Positions 1 to 12,700 are shown, counted from the first letter of the stretch. The stretch: DNA of 64,000 nucleotides from Cymodocea nodosa (GCA_036874045.1 CM072341.1:1004501-1068500), one strand, 5' to 3'. Notes: generated by a model not told the origin, from the letters alone. Program-made: numbers and translations.

Positions 1-241
1 ATCTCCCCCTTTTGATAAAATATTATAATATATTATATTATATTGGATAATATTTGTAATTTGAATTTGAATTTGGAAATTTAAATATTTTTGAAAATTG
101 AAATTTTGAAATTTAAATTTGATTTTTGAATTTTGAAATTTGAATTCAAATAGTTTTTCGGGAATTTTTTGAAATTTTAAATTTAATATTTGCATTTTTT
201 TTTTATATAAGGTAATTATTTATTGAAATTAGAAAGTAATT

Positions 242-1081
242 TTGATTGTAGATATAAGTATGGCTTCGAAGATGTTTACAACTGAGTTGGCAAGGATGGA
301 TAAATTAAATGGGGTAAATTATGAGATGTGGTATCGAAAAATATATCAAGCATTAGAATATGAAGATATTGAACATGTAATAGGTTTGCATCCTCCGGAA
401 ATAAGTGAAAACGCTTCTGAAGTGGAAATAAAAAGAGTAAATCAATGGAGGAAAGATGATAAAAAGGCGAAAAATTTAATGTTCATGTTCATGGAAGATT
501 GTCTTGTAAAATGCTATGAAACATATACTAATGCTTATACACTATGGAAGGCTTTGAAAGAAAAATATAATAAAGCAACTGAAATGAACACACAATTGCT
601 CCTTCAGAAATATAACTCTTGCAGGATGCCAGAGGAACAAAGTGTAGTGGAACATGTAAATAATATGATGGTAATGGCTAAAGACTTAGCTATTGCAGGA
701 ACTCCTATACCAGAAAAATTGCAAATAGCAACCATATTGAATAGTTTGCCACACAGTTATGATATGGTTACCACATCTCTTAGGTCTACCCCACTACAAT
801 TATCTGAATTGCCAGCTAGGTTGGGTACTGAACAGGAAATAATAGTCAGTTAGAGGCAACATGAATCTCATTTGGAAGAAGCCAATACCATATTTCAAAA
901 GCAGAGATTTGAAAAAGGCAACAAAAGAAGAAATGGACCAAACAAGAACAACTTCAAACAAAATCAAGCACATGGAAAGAAAGCATGAGGATCTTGCCAT
1001 GCTTGTGGCCAATTTGGTCATTTTAGGGCACATTGTCCCAACAGGGATGGAAATAAAGGTGGAACCTCAAAGTCGAACATA
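242..1081 (+). pseudogene. copia gag (UBN2/Retrotran_gag-like) with zinc knuckle, interrupted by two stops
   Basis: The 203-residue first part starts at the ATG at 242 or 260 and has the copia gag pattern: a W-Y-RK motif near residue 30, a WKALKEKY block near residue 105 and an ILNSLP block near residue 168. A TAG at 851-853 ends it. The same frame continues through a second stop, TGA at 986-988, into a CX2CX4HX4C zinc knuckle at about 995-1036, which would bind nucleic acid in the virus-like particle. The frame then runs into pol. The TGA is preceded by GCA and followed by GGA, consistent with an original CGA codon hit by C-to-T change at a CpG (inference). Confidence 0.9.
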
Positions 1082-1099
1082 AAGAACAAAAGAACCTTC

Positions 1100-4000
1100 G
1101 TGGGAGTTGTGGAATGCAATAATGTTGTAGTCCCTAGTTCAAACGATTGGTGGGTTGATTCTGGTGCCACAAGTCACATTGACAAAACGAAAATGAGACT
1201 TGACTCATTTAAAGAGTTGAGTCCTGAACAACAATGTATCTATATGGGAAACAATACTTATTTAGATGTGGAAGGTATTGGCACATATCGTTTGGACTTG
1301 AGAGACAGCATTATGATCTTGAAAGACGTCCTCTATGCACCTGGCATGAGGCGAAATTTAATATCCGTAGGCACTCTTTTGAAGAATAATTTGGAAGTTC
1401 GATTTTACAATAAACATTCCATAGGAAAAGACAAAAAGATTTTTGCTATGGGAATTTTTATACCTAAACATGATTTGTTTAAACTTTCTGTCATTGCTAA
1501 TGAAATAAATGAAATAGTTTCTGATTATGTTGAGTGTTATTTATCTGATATTGATTTATGGCATTTAAGGTTAGTACATATTAATAAATCTAAAATACAA
1601 CAATTGATAAAATTGAACATGTTGCCTGAAATTAAAGACATGGAATTAAATAAATGTCAACATTGCTTAGTTGGGAAAATGACTAATAAATCTTTTGGTA
1701 AAGGATATAGATCAGATGAATTATTGGGGTTGATTCATTCTGATGTGTGTGGTCCATTAAGTATTAAAACTCATGATGACAAAGAATATTTTGTGACTTT
1801 TATAGATGATTTTTCAAGATATGCTTACATTTATCTAATAAGTCATAAAAGTCAAGTATTGACTTGTTTTAAGAAATACAAGTTGGAAGTAGAAAAACAA
1901 CTTGGAAGAAGGATTAAGATGTTAAGGTCAGATAAGGGAGGGGAATATAATTCTAATGAATTTAAATTATTTTGTGAAATGCATGGAATTAAAAGACAAA
2001 CAACAATGCCTTATACACCACAACAAAATGGTGTGGCGGAAAGAAAGAACAGAACTCTTATGAATTCTGTTAGATGCATGTTTTCACATTCAGGTCTCTC
2101 CAAAGTTTTTTGGGGAGAAGCATTGATCACAACAAATTATGTATTAAATAGAATACCCTCCAAGTCTGTACCTAACATACCTTATGAATTATAGACCGGA
2201 ACTAAGCCAAATTTATATCATTTAAGAAAATGGGGATCTATAGCCCATGTACTTATTCCTGAACAATTAAGGGATAAGTTAAAATCAAAGACTCTTAAAT
2301 GTAGGTTTATAGGCTATTGTGAAAATTCTTTCGGTTATAGGTTCTATAGTAAAGAAAAGGGAATTATTGAATATAGGGATGCCACTTTCCTAGAAAATCT
2401 AAATGAAAAGGAAGAAATAGGAAAGGAACATGAGTCACCATTTGTGGTGAATGATGACTATTTCAATAATATCCTAGAAAATGACCCTAGAGTTGAAAAA
2501 GGAGGAATTGAAGATATAGATGAACCTATGGAAATTGTTGATGAAAACAATCGTGAACCCATGGAAATCATAAGAGAAATCCAAAATGAGCCTATAAATG
2601 GAATTGAAGAGAACAATAGAAATGGAGAAGATAGAGAACCGAACTTACCTATTAGCAACAAAAGGATGAGACATCAGCCAACATGGATGGATGACTACCA
2701 TTTGTATTCCTGTGAGATTTCTTGTTTAATGATAGACATGGAGGAGAATCACATGGAACCCGTGACATATAAGGATGTCGTCGAATCTCATGAAAAAGAT
2801 TTATGGTTGGATGCCATGAATGATGAGATTGATTCCATGAAATGGAATCATGTGTGGGAATTATGTGATCTACCTAAAGGAAGGAAAGCTATAGGGTGCA
2901 AGTGGATATTCCGGAAAAAGTTAAAGGTTGATGGGTCTATTGAAAAATATAAGGCCCGTTTAGTTGCTAAAGGTTATACACAAAAACCGGGAATTGACTT
3001 TCATGAAACATATTCTCTAGTTGCTAAATTCGCATCAATAAGAATTATATTGGCTATAGTTGCACATTTAGATTTGGAATTACATCAAATGGATGTAAAA
3101 ACTGCATTTCTAAATGGAGACCTACAGGAAGAAATCTACATGTTACAACCTGAGGGATTTCAGGTGGAAGGACATGAGGAAAAAGTGTGCAAATTGAAGA
3201 AGTCAATATATGGTTTAAAACAAGCATCTAGACAATGGTATCATAAGTTTCATGATATAATTGTCAAAATGGGATTTGTTTCAAACAGATTAGATTACTA
3301 TGTATATGTCAGGAATAGTGGGAGTAACTTCATTATATTATCCTTGTATGTGGATGACATTTTACTTGCTGGAAATAATGCTGACATGTTGAATGAAACA
3401 AAGGAAGAACTTAGTAGAAAATTTGAAATGAAGGACATGGGGGAAGCATCCTATGTTCTTGGAATTCAGATCTTAAAAGATCGAAAATCAAGAACATTGA
3501 GTATAAATCAGGAAAGATACCTGCAAATGGTATTAAAAAGGTTTGGAATAGAAAATTGTTCCTCAGCTCCCACACCTTATATTTTAGGAAAAAAGTTAAG
3601 GACCAATGTCCTGGGAAAGGGAAGGAACCTTTAAGAGCACCTTATGCCCAAGTGGTTGGAAGTTTGATGTATGCTATGTTGTGTACAAGACCAGATTTGG
3701 CATATGCTGTAAGTATTGTAAGTAGGTATCAAAGTAATCCCGGAACAAAACATTGGGAAGCTGTCAAAAGAATTTTGAAATATATAAAAGGAACTTTGCA
3801 CCATAAATTGACTTATCAAGCAGATGAGCTTGAAGTGCTTGGTTATACAGATGCAGATTTAGGTGGTGACAAAGATGATGGGAAGTCTACTTCAGGACAT
3901 GTATTCATCTTTGGAGGGGCAGCCATATCTTGGGGAAGTAAGAAGCAAGGGTGTGTAGCAAAATACACACAGGAAGCTGAATATGTTGCCTGTAGTACAG

Positions 4001-4341
4001 CCGCATCACATGCAGTTTAGATCAGAAGATTCATAAATGATTTGAATCTAAACTTAATAAATGGTCCAATAGAAATGTATTGTGATAACCAAGCGGCAAT
4101 AAGTCTTGTATATAGTGGTGCAAATACAACAAAAGGACAGCATATAAATATATATTATCACTATACTCGTGATATTGTAGGAAATGGGGAAATAAAATTA
4201 AGTTATATCCCTACAGAAGATATGATTGCTGATCCTTTGACAAAAGGAATATCAGCGGAAAAGTACATTAAGTTTGTAAACTTAATGGGATTAAGGAACA
4301 TTTATATGGATAATGGAAACGGAGAGCATTCTCACGAGTAA
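1100..4341 (+). pseudogene. copia pol: protease, integrase, reverse transcriptase, RNase H
   Basis: Domains in order: aspartic protease with the D-S-G-A motif at about 1157; integrase zinc finger with HX4H and CX2C (1560-1670); integrase core with the SDVCGP, RSDKGGEY and NGVAERKNR blocks that carry the D, D and E residues (1740-2050); reverse transcriptase with a CKWIFRKK block (about 2900) and the catalytic YVDD (about 3350); RNase H with TDAD (about 3850) and a CDNQAA block (about 4080). A TAG at 2192-2194 replaces the Trp normal at the end of the integrase Y-E-L-W motif. A frameshift lies near 3590-3640. A TAG at 4018-4020 again stands where Trp is usual. The order integrase before RT is diagnostic of Ty1/copia. 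Confidence 0.95.
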
Positions 4342-4414
4342 TGGAAAATTGAAATTGTGCTACCTACGAGTAGTGGGAGCGGAATTAAAAAGAATATAGT
4401 TGGTCTTTGTGACC

Positions 4415-4625
4415 AAGTGGGAGATGTTGGAATTGGTCAAATACAACAAAAGACCAAGTTTCAAATTCAAATTCCGGTGGTTACCGAAATTTAAGGAGGA
4501 AGTTGGGGGCGAAGATGGTGGAGGTTGTTAATCCTCCAAATGCTATAAATAGAGGTGAATAACACAAAGTATTAATCACCTAGAATAATCCACCATCGGA
4601 GCCCCCAAAATCGTGCAACACAACA
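4415..4625 (+). repeat. Polypurine tract and 3' LTR of the copia element
   Basis: The purine run AAGTGGGAGA at 4415-4424 precedes the LTR, which starts TGTTGG at 4425 and ends CAACA at 4625, giving a short LTR of about 201 bp with TGTTG/CAACA ends. A TATA box (TATAAATA, 4544-4551) lies inside. GRP homology begins directly at 4626 with ATGCC, which is the likely target-site duplication; the left-hand copy is outside the window. The end could instead be 4620, because CAACA occurs twice. Confidence 0.8.
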
Positions 4626-5440
4626 ATGCCAACACAGAGCGTGACGAGAAGAGCGACACTTAGAACTTTGATGGACCTACCCATTTTGTTGGTTAATTTT
4701 GTGATGAATGGTGTGGATTGATGGAAAGAGCTGATCGAGTTGGGTTGTGTAGAAGGGGTTAATTTTGGGGGGTATTTATAGGAATTTGATGATGTATGGG
4801 TGCTTGCATTTGGTGGTGTGAAAATTTGAATCTATTTGATCAGCATCTGAGAGGTGAAGCATGACTTGGAATTACGTATTTGATACAAGAGTATGATAAG
4901 ATGAAGTGTACGAGAGTGATCAGATAAGACTTTGAAGGGAATAGTAATATATTAAAGTACAAGATGGATGGAAATTAGTTAACAAAATGCTTGGTAATTA
5001 GCTGCTTATTCACGATAAACAAAGATGCGTGCATGGCTCGTCGGGTGCATCCGGTCTTTAGTTTGGAAATACCAGCATGTTTTTCCTGAAGGTCGAAGTT
5101 GGAGGCGACGACGTAGATGTTGAATTGAATAATGCTATTGACTACATGGGTCCCTTGCATCTTCTAGATAAGATGAGCCATGAGGCACTTGGTCAGTTGT
5201 TAGGTATTGACTTGGACTTCTCCTCCTTTTGTTGCGTCATTAATTGTAAGACTGAAACAACTAAAATAGTATTGACAAGGAAGGCTTTGCCACACCTTGC
5301 TTGGACTTGCAATACTGCCGTCTTCTCGCAGGTAAAGTTAATTTCAAGTTGGCGTAGCATTTGGAAGTTCATGGTTTCCCCAGCCGACCATGCTCTAATT
5401 AAACAACTAAAATACATAGTCTAGAAAATATCACATTCCA
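4626..5440 (-). pseudogene. GRP relic A: 5' end and upstream region of a glycine-rich protein gene
   Basis: On the minus strand, 4626-4690 matches the signal-peptide codons of GRP C (12070-12128), and 4690-5440 matches the upstream DNA of GRP C and GRP E. A TATA-like TATAAATACC lies near 4770, where the sibling promoters have it. The glycine-rich body is absent because the copia element is inserted within the signal-peptide codons and the 3' part is not found in the window. The upstream block keeps the sibling pattern around 5080-5330. A 115-residue open frame at 5077-5424 on the other strand has no family resemblance and is not called as a gene. Confidence 0.75.
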
Positions 5441-8400
5441 TGCGTTCGCATTTCTTAGAAAAGGATAATAAATAAAATTAATCTATTGGAATAAAAAAAA
5501 TATTTAATAAATCAAATTGCATTGTATTTTATAAGCAATTTTATAATTTTTATAAGCAAGTGTAATGTCATGCCTACAAAGATGTGATTCCTACTCTAAC
5601 ACTCTCTTTGATGATAATGAGAAGAATATTTAGAATCACCATTTAATCTAAGTAGGAGTAAATTAGAAAAAATCTATGTACAAGTGCAAGTGACTCCTAA
5701 AATGCATAAGGCAATCTATAATCTTGAGTTTAGATAAGTGCTTCAAGTATATAAAGACACTTTACATTCTTAAATTATTCAACCTTTCAATTTTCTTGAA
5801 TAGATTGATTGCTTTTAAAGATCTGGTTGTGTATGTAGAATTAGAATTCTATAGAATTGAAATTTAACAAAATTAGACGAAAATAAAATTTAATATACAT
5901 ATATTTGTGCACATTCAAGAATTAAATAAAAATTAAAATTTTATATTTATGCATAATAATAATGTAATATAATTATCTTTAATTATTTATTTATTTAAAT
6001 AATTTAAGTAATTATAAAAATATAATTAATTAGTAAATTTATTACATTAATTAATTACTATGTCATATAATTATATTATTAAATGTTCATATACCATTTA
6101 TTAATAATTAAGAGATACACAAGAATTTCTATATATGAGAATAAATTTCACACCTCTTTAAATGAGAATTCACATTCTCGTGTCTACATTGTAATTCAAA
6201 ATTTCATTTCTTCCTAGAATTGAAATTCTATACAGACCCCACCCAAGTGTCTTAAGTTGTACCTATGTAATTCTAAAGTTAAGTAGGTGTAAAATAAGAA
6301 GAGATGAGATGAATGAGCTCATGAAACTCACATAAGAGAAATTAAATAAGGGTGAAATAAAGTGACAAGGAGAAATGACCTAAAAGGACTAAGAGGAAGG
6401 AAAAGTTGCATAATAATTTGTCCTTCATGTGTAGGTGTGAAGGTAAATACACTAGATGCTTCTATTGTGACTTAACTTAATTTAAGTTCAAATTTCAAAA
6501 CATATTACATGTGACAAAAATTAAAAAAATAAGAAAGAAAAAAATATATAATAAAGGAAAAAATACATTTTTACAAAAATAAAAGGAAAGATGTGGTTGC
6601 TTCCTCTTAACTTGCTCTAATATTCCTGATTTAAAATCATTTATGCAATCACCATTTTCTTGTTGAGTACAATAGTGAGAAAACTCTCAATCTTTAAGAT
6701 ACATTAAAGTTTTTGAAATATTAGCTTTTAACTTGAATCTTCTCTCATGTACAAATGTTACCATTAATGTTAAAAACGTGTTCACATGCTACTTAAAAAA
6801 TTAGAATAGTTAGTAAATCTCTAGCCATAGAAGATAAAAAAGGAAATTTATAATTTATTTTTTCTACTAATCTATTATATTAAATTTATACATAATAAGA
6901 TATTCATTTCATAGATGTGGATCAATTATAAAATTAAAAGTATTTAATTCTTGTGTAAGTATTAAAAAAGATGATGACTGGATAATCTTCTTCGTCTTTT
7001 ACAAGTTTCCAAATAGCAATTATTGATGATGATGTTAGAGAATAAGAAACTCTTCATGTTTGAATTTCATGTCATGAAGCATATGAGTTAAATATTTTAT
7101 TCAAATTATCTTTTATCATTTGTTGGCTTAAACAAAGCTTTATGCCTAAACATTTTTCTATCCTATTTATTAATTTGCCAAATAATTTTTATTAAAATCT
7201 AAACAAGCACTCAAAGTACACAATAAAAAATATCATATGAATACTTCAAAAAAAATTCTTTCATTTTATCATCTATAGGCCTAAAGAATCCAACATTACA
7301 ATAGTTTTGAAAATTAAAGTAACTTTATTCAAATAATATAGAATATAAATGGAAGCAGAATAATAAATTTTAGATATTTTAGTAGTAGTGTCATAAAACG
7401 TTTTAAAATTTTAATAAAAAAATCACCTTTATTTAACCTTTTATTATTAATAATTTGAAAATCACACATAAAATTAAAAGCTTCTATCTTCTACTAGAAC
7501 TTCTAATCTCAGACAGTGCAAACCAAATATTATTATTTCTTGTTGAGTACAATGACGAGAAAACTCTAAAACTTTTAAGTTAGATCTTCCTTCCTTGATG
7601 TTGACACCTTATTCGATGATGGCTTTTGAACATCTTGGGATTCTGAGTCGAAGTTGTTGATATCATTATCGTTGGAGAATAGTTTGAAGAGATTAAAATA
7701 ATTGAGAATTAAGGAAATAAAAAATTGAAAAAGAGAGTAGACACTTAAAGAGTTTGAAGAAGATTGTATGAATGTACGAAGAAATGAGAAGGGGTGGGGG
7801 TATTTATAATCTTTTAATGCATTTGGGAACATTGGTAGGCGTAAGTGTAATTTTAGAATATTTAAGTCCTTGTCAAAAATTTGAAAATTTGAGGTCCAAG
7901 AAATAATTTCTTAAAATATTTTAAACTTATTTCAAAGAACTAAATCTTTTAAAATAAAAGGTTGGAACTTCCTACAAATTTTTTAGAGAACAAACAAAAG
8001 TCAACCACCGTCGTCAAAGGACAATAATGGACTGATTTTTTTTTAAAACAATTTGGGCTATGCTAGCCCAAGTCATTAAAGGTCGACCCAACGAGCCGAT
8101 CCTTAAAACAACTTTGATGGGCTGTGCTGATATGCATGTTCGAAGCGAGTCGAATCCATACAACCCAATCTTCGTACAATCATCACCCGACACAATCTAG
8201 GAAATGGGTCATGCCCAACACAATTTAGGAAATGGGTCCATCTTTAACAGTACGGTTTCATTGTGCCCGATGTACCGGCCTGAGTTAACTCAACTTAAAT
8301 GATACGTTTACTCTGAAAGAACTGCACCGTCATATCTTCTACTTAGGATGTGTTTAATTACTTAAACTCTAACTTTGGTTACCATGCAGAGTGAAGAGTA

Positions 8401-9560
8401 ACCAAACACATAAGACGTATTTGCTGGGTAAGAAGTAATTAAACACAGGCTTTCAATAGTAACCCGAGTGAAACTGCTGTTTCTGTTATCGTTCATGTAG
8501 TTCGCTTTTGGGAACTGTTCAAAAACAGCTTCCAAAGTGAAATTACTTTTTTATCCTTTCAATTTCTACATTGTTACCAGGTTTTACTAATAAACTTTTC
8601 TTACAATATATTAAAAAATTTAGCTCATTTTTAAAATAGACAAAATTATAATGTTACATTACTCGAAATTTTTAATTTAATACAAAACGTGAAATAGCAC
8701 GATATTATCTAAAATGGTTGATGTGGGGTAAATTAATTTGAAGTTGCAAGTATAAAAATGAATACAACATACTCAAGTTACACATGTGAATGGCATAATT
8801 AAGAATCTAATATTATTTATTTAATATAAAGATTATCCTAAAAAATCTTGGGAAATAGTTTATGGATAGTTATAAGCAAAATACTGTATCATGTAAAATC
8901 ATTTACAATAATAAAATAGTGTCGTCAACCGTAAACAATTAATTAAACGTTAATTAATTTACACTTCATAGATAAAACTTAAAAAGGATAAATTTATAAA
9001 TGTATAAACAATACTGACCTGAAGCTACTTTTCTCCGTAACTAAAACAAATACAACCATAATCACATATCCTTCATGCTACCACCATTTAACATATGCCC
9101 TGCAATTGCACCATCAAGAGTGGATGATTTCTTTAAAACGATAGGTTTGATCAGTGCTTAATTCATCGTAAAACATACGTCAATACCTACAACTTACTTA
9201 TATATAAATATAGACAAATTCATATGTAATCATTAATAAAAACTTATATTTAGAATTAAAGTTTTAATATAAACATATATCCCGATCGATTCAATTTGGT
9301 AAACTTATATTCTAAACAACAAATCCAACCATATTTATCATTTTATAATATTAATCCATACATTCGAACCAACCATAGCATATAATGAATCATAGAAAAG
9401 CCACAAAAATTTATTCAACCTAGTTTAGTTATTTCGTTTGGATTGCATCATATGCACTCCAAAGGTGGTGTGTTTGGTTGGGCACAATTTCAACGAGTAT
9501 GATTAGGGTTTGGTTAGTACACTAACCCCATCAAATTATAATAGTAATTAAATAAAAATT
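5441..9560. other. AT-rich intergenic spacer
   Basis: No credible gene was found. The stretch is strongly AT-rich with short simple repeats. A weakly symmetric pair of TAGAATT-rich ends near 5834 and 6226 could be an old MITE but is too degenerate to call. Around 8040-8280 the composition rises with words such as GGGCTGTGCTG and AAATGGGTC, possibly an eroded transposon end. A small hairpin element at 8350-8446 is listed separately. Confidence 0.5.
8350..8446. repeat. Small hairpin repeat with 14-bp perfect terminal inverted repeats (MITE-like)
   Basis: GTGTTTAATTACTT at 8350-8363 is exactly reversed and complemented at 8433-8446, with a second inner inverted pair GGTTAC/GTAACC. The whole is under 100 bp, as in very short MITEs. 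No clear target-site duplication is seen, so the class is unknown. Confidence 0.4.
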
Positions 9561-9589
9561 AAAACTTAAATAATAAAAAGAATCAATTT

Positions 9590-9856
9590 TACCATCTCCG
9601 TAAGTAGAGCCAAGGACATAGTCACTTCTGTATTCAAAGCCAAAGCTACTTCCGCCATGAGATCCACCGGCATATCCATGTCCCCCACCATGTCCGTAAG
9701 TAGAGCCAAGGCCATAGCCACTTCCGTATCCAAAGCCGGAACCGACTCCTCTACCCTTTCCACCACCAGCTCCTCCACCGTCGCCACCTCCACCGCTAGC
9801 ATATGCCCATTTATTTCGGGAGCCACCATAAGTGTCGCGATCCCTTTCGTTGGTTA
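9590..9856 (-). pseudogene. GRP pseudogene B, lacking its signal peptide
   Basis: The minus strand encodes a short Gly/Tyr/Ser-rich body (YGSGYGLGSTYG-type repeats and a GGSHGG block) in frame with upstream DNA that in the siblings is promoter. DNA matching GRP upstream regions runs from about 9857 to 10130. The usual ATG and hydrophobic signal peptide are missing: the promoter-side homology joins directly to an internal R-D-R-x-x-Y-G-G stretch like the middle of GRP E. The body is far shorter than in the 147-186-residue intact copies. It is probably a deletion pseudogene formed by recombination between internal repeats. Confidence 0.7.
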
Positions 9857-10357
9857 ATGTTGTAATGAATGGAGTGGAGAGATGGAAGCTAGAGCTAAGT
9901 TGGGTTGTGCAAATGGGATTAATTCTCGGGTGTATTAATAGGAATTTAATGATGCCTGGGTGCTTGCACTTGTTGTTGTGAAAGTTTGAATCGTTTCTAG
10001 TATGATAGGTGAAGCTTGATTTGGAATTACATGTTTGAAGCCTGACTAAGATGCAGTATATAAGCGAGATAAGACTTTTTAAGGAATAACATATTAACAA
10101 ACCAACGCTCTGGTCTTTGAAAAAAAATTTGACGGAATGCAACGGCTTACATGACCTAATCGTCTTACATGATCACTGGTATAGTCTACAAAATCGAGTT
10201 GTACTAGTTAGTGATATAATCTAATTGTGTCTAATTGTGAATTTATTAAACCCAAATGACATGTTTACTTGCAAGAACTGCACCTTCATGTTTAAACATC
10301 CAAACTACCTTGATGATTTAGATTTTTTGAACTGATATGTGACGACATCTCATATAT

Positions 10358-10612
10358 ATATCCGGCAGACGTCTTTCCATATTCTACACCTCCACCCCGT
10401 CCCCTTCCTTCACCAAATGCCCCAACGCCTTCACCATACCCATTCCTAGAGCTATATCCAGATCCCTATCCATATTCTCCACTTCCTTCACCCCAACCAT
10501 GGTTCCACCACTAGGCACCAGCATATGCTGTCAAAACCCTAGTGGTAGTGGTGATGCCAAGGGAGAGCATGACTAGGAAGGAAACAACCACACCATTCCT
10601 AGACCTAGCCAT
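10358..10612 (-). pseudogene. GRP pseudogene B2 with two in-frame TAG stops
   Basis: Starting at the ATG whose complement is 10610-10612, the minus strand encodes a signal peptide of the family type (MARSRNGVVVSFLVMLSLG, then an RVLTAYA block). A TAG follows three codons after AYA. The frame then continues through a degenerate Gly/Glu/Tyr-rich stretch with a second TAG. The signal peptide is clearly related to that of GRP C and GRP F, but the body has lost most of the poly-glycine. No product beyond a short peptide is expected. Confidence 0.8.
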
Positions 10613-11482
10613 CTATTCTTTTCTTTCTTATGAAACTGGCCAAAGAGAAGAAGAGATCTATGATCCTGGTGAATTGTGAAGTTAGGTTTCCTCGAAGAGA
10701 TCTATGATCTATGGACCGTGGCACTCCAAAACTTATAAATTTAAAATTAAATAACAAAAAGAATCAATTTTACCATTAAATTAAAGTTCAAATATAGTTA
10801 ACTAAGTGATGTCACAGGGAACATAATTTCTTCTAATCAATTTTAAAATTATAATTATAAAAACACAAATCTTTGATTTGTTAGTGAATTTAATCCAATT
10901 ACAATGCATTATACATGAACTATGCACAATCAAACAACCTCTAAGTTTCAAATGATTTTACACATAATTTCACATGTATAAAATATAATTATTTTCTAAA
11001 CAAGGAATGAAAGGGTAATAATTGAAATATAAATCTCCTGTATTCAATCAGTAAATGATTTATTAGAAAGATATGTCATTACTCTCCATAACAAAATAAT
11101 ATGCATACATATGGACATTACTCTCTGTAAGTTTTTTATATTTTTAATAATATTATATATCTTATACTTGTGGCATATTTTAGGTCATGCAATTATTTCT
11201 TTTATGAACAACGTGGATGCGCATGACATTGAATCCATCAGAATCACTTTCAGTGTAACGCTGAATTCCCAAATTCAAACTTGAGTAAAGTATAAATATA
11301 TTCAAATTCCAATTTGACTCTATGATAAATTGCACCTGTTTGAGCACAAATTTGCTACATACAAGACGAATAAAGAAGAAAAGAAATTGCTAGAGAAGGT
11401 TACTAATTTATAATTTGATAATGACAACTAAAAGTTTTATTTAGAATATTGTGTGAGGGTAAATTACAAACATCCACTTTAT
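10613..11482. other. AT-rich spacer
   Basis: No gene, RNA or transposon is recognised. The stretch lies between GRP B2 and the 3' flank of GRP C and consists of AT-rich, low-complexity sequence. Confidence 0.5.
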
Positions 11483-11573
11483 TTACTCATATAATTGATA
11501 AATACAGGAATTATGCCTCAGAAAAAAAGAAGATGAGTTCTTGTATTGAGTTGTGAAATCATGAAATGAAATT

Positions 11574-12128
11574 TCAAGGATATCCAGCACGACCATATCC
11601 GTGGCCAGAGCCCGAACCAGACCCATATCCAGAGCCACCGTGGCTGCCACCACCACCACCACCTCCTCCAGCGCCGCCACCTCCAGCTTTGGCATAGCCG
11701 CCGTTGCCAACACCATATCCAGAGCCACTACCGGATCCATAGCCGTAGCCACTTCCACCATGAGATCCACCGCCGCCTCCGCCACGTCGACCTCCACCTC
11801 CACCTCCACCCTGTCCGTAACCAGATCTATATCCCCTGCCACCATAATCATTGCGAAGCCTCGGAAACCATCCGCTTCCATATCCGGATCCATAGCCTCT
11901 GCCACTTCCGTCACCACCTCCACCACCTCCACTGCCACCTCCTCCGCCATATACACCGCCACCTTTACCATATCCACTTCCATGGCCAGAGCCGTATCCA
12001 GATCCTCCTCCACGACCACCATCACCACCACCTCTGCCTCCTCCTCCTCCTCCACTAGTGGCAGTGGCCATGCCAACACAGAGCATGACGAGAAGGGCGA
12101 CACTCAGAACTTTGCTGGACCGAGCCAT
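11574..12128 (-). CDS. Glycine-rich secreted protein (GRP C), 184 aa
   Basis: An intact, intronless reading frame. Residues 1-24 (MARSSKVLSVALLVMLCVGM...) form a classic signal peptide with a basic start and hydrophobic core. The rest is dominated by poly-Gly runs separated by YGSGYGSG, SHGGSGYG and GHGYG blocks, typical of plant cell-wall GRPs. One less repetitive stretch, with W-F-P-R-L-R-N-D-Y around residue 90, is shared in position with GRP E. A structural role in the cell wall or apoplast follows from the family and is not shown by the sequence. Upstream (12129-12700) the TATA position is eroded (CTAGTAAT where GRP A has CTATAAAT), so expression may be weak. Long open frames on the opposite strand are by-products of GGN-rich codons. 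Confidence 0.85.
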   Translation of the reverse strand: MARSSKVLSVALLVMLCVGMATATSGGGGGGRGGGDGGRGGGSGYGSGHGSGYGKGGGVYGGGGGSGGGGGGDGSGRGYGSGYGSGWFPRLRNDYGGRGYRSGYGQGGGGGGGRRGGGGGGSHGGSGYGYGSGSGSGYGVGNGGYAKAGGGGAGGGGGGGGSHGGSGYGSGSGSGHGYGRAGYP

Positions 12129-12700
12129 GTTGTTGGTTAGTTAATTTGCTTGTGGCAAAGATGAATGGTGACGGATGAGCTGAGTTGGGTTGTGGAGATG
12201 GGATTCTCGGTGGCATTACTAGGACTTTGATGATTCCTGTGTGCTTCCATTCGTTGGTGTGAACATTTGAATCCTTCCCAGTAGTATGAACGGCGAAGCT
12301 TGACTTGGAATTACGTGTTTCAGGCATGAATGAGATAAGACGGAGTATGCAAGCGATCAGTTAAGACGTTGAAGGAAATAATTATATATATTAAAGTACA
12401 AGTTGCATGGAAATTAATTAACAAAATGTTCGGTACAAAGTCAAGGTAGATAGAGATGCATGGTTTTGCGGGCTGCATCTGGACTTATACATAAGTCGCT
12501 CTCATGTGTAGAAATACCTGGACGTTTCTGCTGAAGGTGGAGATTGGAATGGGCTTGTAGTTGTTGAATATATTACCGGAATAATCATATTGAAATACCA
12601 ACGCGTATCGGGTCCCGTGCATCTGCTACGCGAGATGAGGCACTTGGCCATTTGTTTCGAATCGACCTTGACTTCTTCCACTGCAAGTGATATTTCCGAA
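12129..12700 (-). promoter_or_regulatory. 5' flank of GRP C, shared with GRP A, B and E
   Basis: This block aligns with the DNA upstream of GRP A (4690-5440), B (9857-10130) and E (20824-21370), including a conserved segment with GAAATACCTGGA and TTCTGC(T/C)GAAGGTGGAG near 12510-12540. It therefore marks the duplicated promoter-plus-leader unit of this subfamily. The TATA-equivalent site near 12214 is mutated. Confidence 0.6.

Larger units (their letters stand above)
1..4625 (+). mobile_element. Ty1/copia LTR retrotransposon, degenerate, 5' LTR outside the window
   Basis: Gag, protease, integrase, reverse transcriptase and RNase H follow each other in copia order on the plus strand and end in a polypurine tract and a 3' LTR. 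The first 240 bases are very AT-rich leader made of repeated AAATTTGAATTTG-like words; no 5' LTR is visible, so it lies upstream. The reading frame is broken by in-frame stops near 851, 986, 2192 and 4018 and by a frameshift near 3590-3640, so the element is not autonomous. It sits exactly inside the signal-peptide region of a GRP relic, whose homology resumes at 4626. Confidence 0.95.

Noticed and set aside
5077-5424. A 115-codon frame on the plus strand
   Set aside because: It lies on the opposite strand of GRP upstream DNA, the corresponding frame is not open in the sibling copies, and no family is recognised.
5834-6226. Possible MITE with TAGAATT-rich ends
   Set aside because: The inverted ends match only loosely and no convincing target duplication flanks them in this very AT-rich region.
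11601-12140. Long Ser/Thr-rich open frame antisense to GRP C, with similar ones antisense to D, E, F, G and H
   Set aside because: GGN-rich codons read backwards give NCC (Thr, Ser, Ala, Pro) with few stops; the frames follow the GRP genes exactly and have no independent start context or family.
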